Shown here piece after piece: positions 62,824 through 64,000 of a stretch of DNA of 64,000 nucleotides. Made by a program: the position numbers and the translations under genes. Positions within the stretch are counted from its first letter, which is position 1. Each line of letters begins with the position of its first letter. The stretch comes from Marimonas lutisalis (GTDB lineage Bacteria; Pseudomonadota; Alphaproteobacteria; Rhodobacterales; Rhodobacteraceae), in assembly GCF_005434965.1 (NCBI RefSeq), contig NZ_SKCI01000004.1, forward strand, positions 186,001-250,000, given 5' to 3'. The notes beneath the pieces were generated by a model. It did not search any database. It was not told where the DNA came from and saw nothing but the letters and a program-made list of their open reading frames with translations.

Positions 62824-63468
62824 CAGGTGCCGGAAATCACAGGCCGGGATCGCGACCAGCATATGGCTGTCATCGCGCCCTTCCGGGTAGGGTTTGCGCC
62901 AGATGATGACCCGCGGCAGCCGATAGGTGAACCCGTACAGGTCGGACAGGCGCAGGTGCTCACGCGCGATATAGGCGAACATCCAGTCGAAATCGGGCCA
63001 CTCCATCCCCGCCAGGATCATCGAAAGCCGCGAATAAGCCGCCAGAACCCGCGCGTTCCCCCGCGCGTTTTCACGAATGAACAGATCCCCGAAGACCACA
63101 ATCCGACCGCCGATCAATTCGCTCATCACCGGGGCGATGCTCTCGATCACGTCCTCGCCATTGCCGAACTGGGCCTTCGCCGTGCGCCTGATGTAGCGGT
63201 CCAGGGGCTCGCCCCGCAGGTCTATGAACCGTGCGCCCAGCGCGCCCAACCTTTCGCCATCCTTCAGCAGAAAGGTCCAGAACGCGGTTCCGCGGGTATA
63301 ATCGTTGCGCATCGGCGAAATCATTGGGTGCTGCGGGCGCACCCGGTTCGATTTGCGGTTCCACTCGATCACCGCGTCGAAATCATCCTCGACCTCGAAA
63401 TCGTAACCCGCCTCGCTCAGGCGTTTCAGGATCGCCGATGATTGAACGATCAGGTCCTTCTGGATCAT
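62794..63468 (-). CDS. conserved hypothetical protein, PAS-like C-terminal part
   Basis: 224 aa from the MIQKDLIVQSSAILKRL methionine; an in-frame ATG 11 codons earlier is possible, and no strong ribosome site exists. The body includes FDAVIEWNRKSNRVRPQHPM, RGTAFWTFLLKDGERLGALGARFIDL, GGRIVVFGDLFIRENARGNARV and LYGFTYRLPRVIIWRKPYPEGRD. No catalytic motif was recognised. It overlaps the HTH gene by 30 bp at the 3' ends, and rpsT starts 252 bp away in the divergent direction. Confidence 0.7.
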   Translation of the reverse strand: MIQKDLIVQSSAILKRLSEAGYDFEVEDDFDAVIEWNRKSNRVRPQHPMISPMRNDYTRGTAFWTFLLKDGERLGALGARFIDLRGEPLDRYIRRTAKAQFGNGEDVIESIAPVMSELIGGRIVVFGDLFIRENARGNARVLAAYSRLSMILAGMEWPDFDWMFAYIAREHLRLSDLYGFTYRLPRVIIWRKPYPEGRDDSHMLVAIPACDFRHLLATGEMSKF

Positions 63469-63720
63469 ACTGCCCGCGCCCCACGCACGTTTTGATTGCA
63501 TCGCTAACACAACAGGGGGCGGTCGCGCCAGCCGTATCGCGGTTCGCGGGCAAATGCTGCAGGCGCATTGCCAATTGCATTTTCCCCACAAATGCGTATT
63601 AAGCGCCCCAGACATGCGTGTGATGCCCGCTTTGGCAAGAATCACCCGGACGACGCCGGGGCCCTTTCGGGCATTGTCACGCAGTGAAAATGAACCGAAC
63701 CAGACAAAGGCCCTGACACC

Positions 63721-63984
63721 ATGGCAAATACGCCCCAGTCCAAGAAACGCGCCCGCCAGAACGAGCGCCGTTTTGCAATCAACAAAGCCCGCCGTTCGCG
63801 CATCCGCACCTTCCTGCGCAAGGTCGAAGAGGCTATCGCATCCGGCGACAAGGATGCCGCACAGGCAGCCCTGCGCGCAGCTCAGCCCGAACTGATGCGC
63901 GGCGTCACCAAAGGCATCTTCCACAAGAACACCGCTTCGCGCAAAATGTCGCGCCTCGCGGCACGGGTCAAAGCTCTCGGCTAA
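63721..63984 (+). CDS. rpsT: 30S ribosomal protein S20
   Basis: 87 aa. [20 protein letters not shown] and [20 protein letters not shown] are the defining ends of S20. Basic and helical, it binds 16S rRNA early in 30S assembly. In Rhodobacteraceae it commonly precedes dnaA. A short inverted repeat (TCGGG-AA-CCCGA, 63987-63998) begins at the window end and may be the start of its terminator. Confidence 0.98.
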   Translation: MANTPQSKKRARQNERRFAINKARRSRIRTFLRKVEEAIASGDKDAAQAALRAAQPELMRGVTKGIFHKNTASRKMSRLAARVKALG

Positions 63985-64000
63985 GGTCGGGAACCCGAAA

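Overview
The window looks like a chromosomal segment of an alphaproteobacterium of the Roseobacter group (Rhodobacteraceae). The evidence is high GC with GC-rich third positions, an alphaproteobacterial SOS box (GAAC-N7-GAAC), CtrA-type TTAA-N7-TTAA boxes, a TRAP transporter, DUF2794 and DUF1285 proteins, and the order ubiB-ubiE / mutM - enoyl-CoA hydratase - rpsT at the right edge. In this group that order normally leads into dnaA, so the right edge probably lies near the replication origin. No insertion sequence, prophage, CRISPR array or rRNA was seen.

Layout. 1-7.3 kb: rhodanese-like gene end, LysM protein, ZapE ATPase, alpha/beta hydrolase, MFS and DMT permeases, ornithine-cyclodeaminase-like enzyme. 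7.4-11.8 kb: a tight minus-strand run AEC permease - nitroreductase - fghA - sthA - DUF188 protein. 11.9-24.5 kb: lipoprotein, MbfA-type ferritin/iron exporter facing a TetR regulator, TPR-sulfotransferase, NYN-domain protein, flavin reductase, glutathione-dependent formaldehyde dehydrogenase (which supplies the substrate of FghA), DUF1963 protein, I78 inhibitor, cytochrome c', YqcI/YcgG haem protein, and an SOS-controlled imuB. 24.5-28.7 kb: DUF2794 gene, then a TRAP operon (dctP-dctQ-dctM) ending in an isocitrate-lyase/PEP-mutase family enzyme. 28.7-34.3 kb: tamA-tamB outer-membrane assembly pair, followed by tRNA-Arg(CCT). 34.6-41.3 kb: LacI-type regulator and the flagellar run motB-flgE-flgK-flgL-flgI. 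41.3-48.7 kb: DUF1285 gene and a four-gene operon MoxR - DUF58 - DUF4159 protein - membrane protein. 48.7-52.1 kb: a second flagellar block (fliP remnant, flgN-like, flgJ-like, fliK, flgD). 52.2-57.5 kb: phosphotransferase, a YjbE-like small secreted protein, and yjbH-yjbF plus a UDP-glucuronate-4-epimerase-like gene (exopolysaccharide). 57.6-64 kb: ubiE-ubiB, mutM, enoyl-CoA hydratase, a HTH protein, an unknown gene, rpsT.

The most notable observation is that the flagellar genes are decaying. flgK carries an internal deletion plus a frameshift at a GC-rich microrepeat (about 38,597-38,606). fliP survives only as its last 59 codons (48,717-48,896), next to about 220 bp of unassignable DNA. 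The other flagellar genes present are open, so the damage looks recent, and the strain is predicted not to assemble a normal flagellum unless intact copies exist elsewhere. Other points are an imuB with its own SOS box but no imuA or dnaE2 beside it, a conserved ~60-bp promoter-like module found upstream of two unrelated genes, and a dispersed family of short repeats at gene ends.
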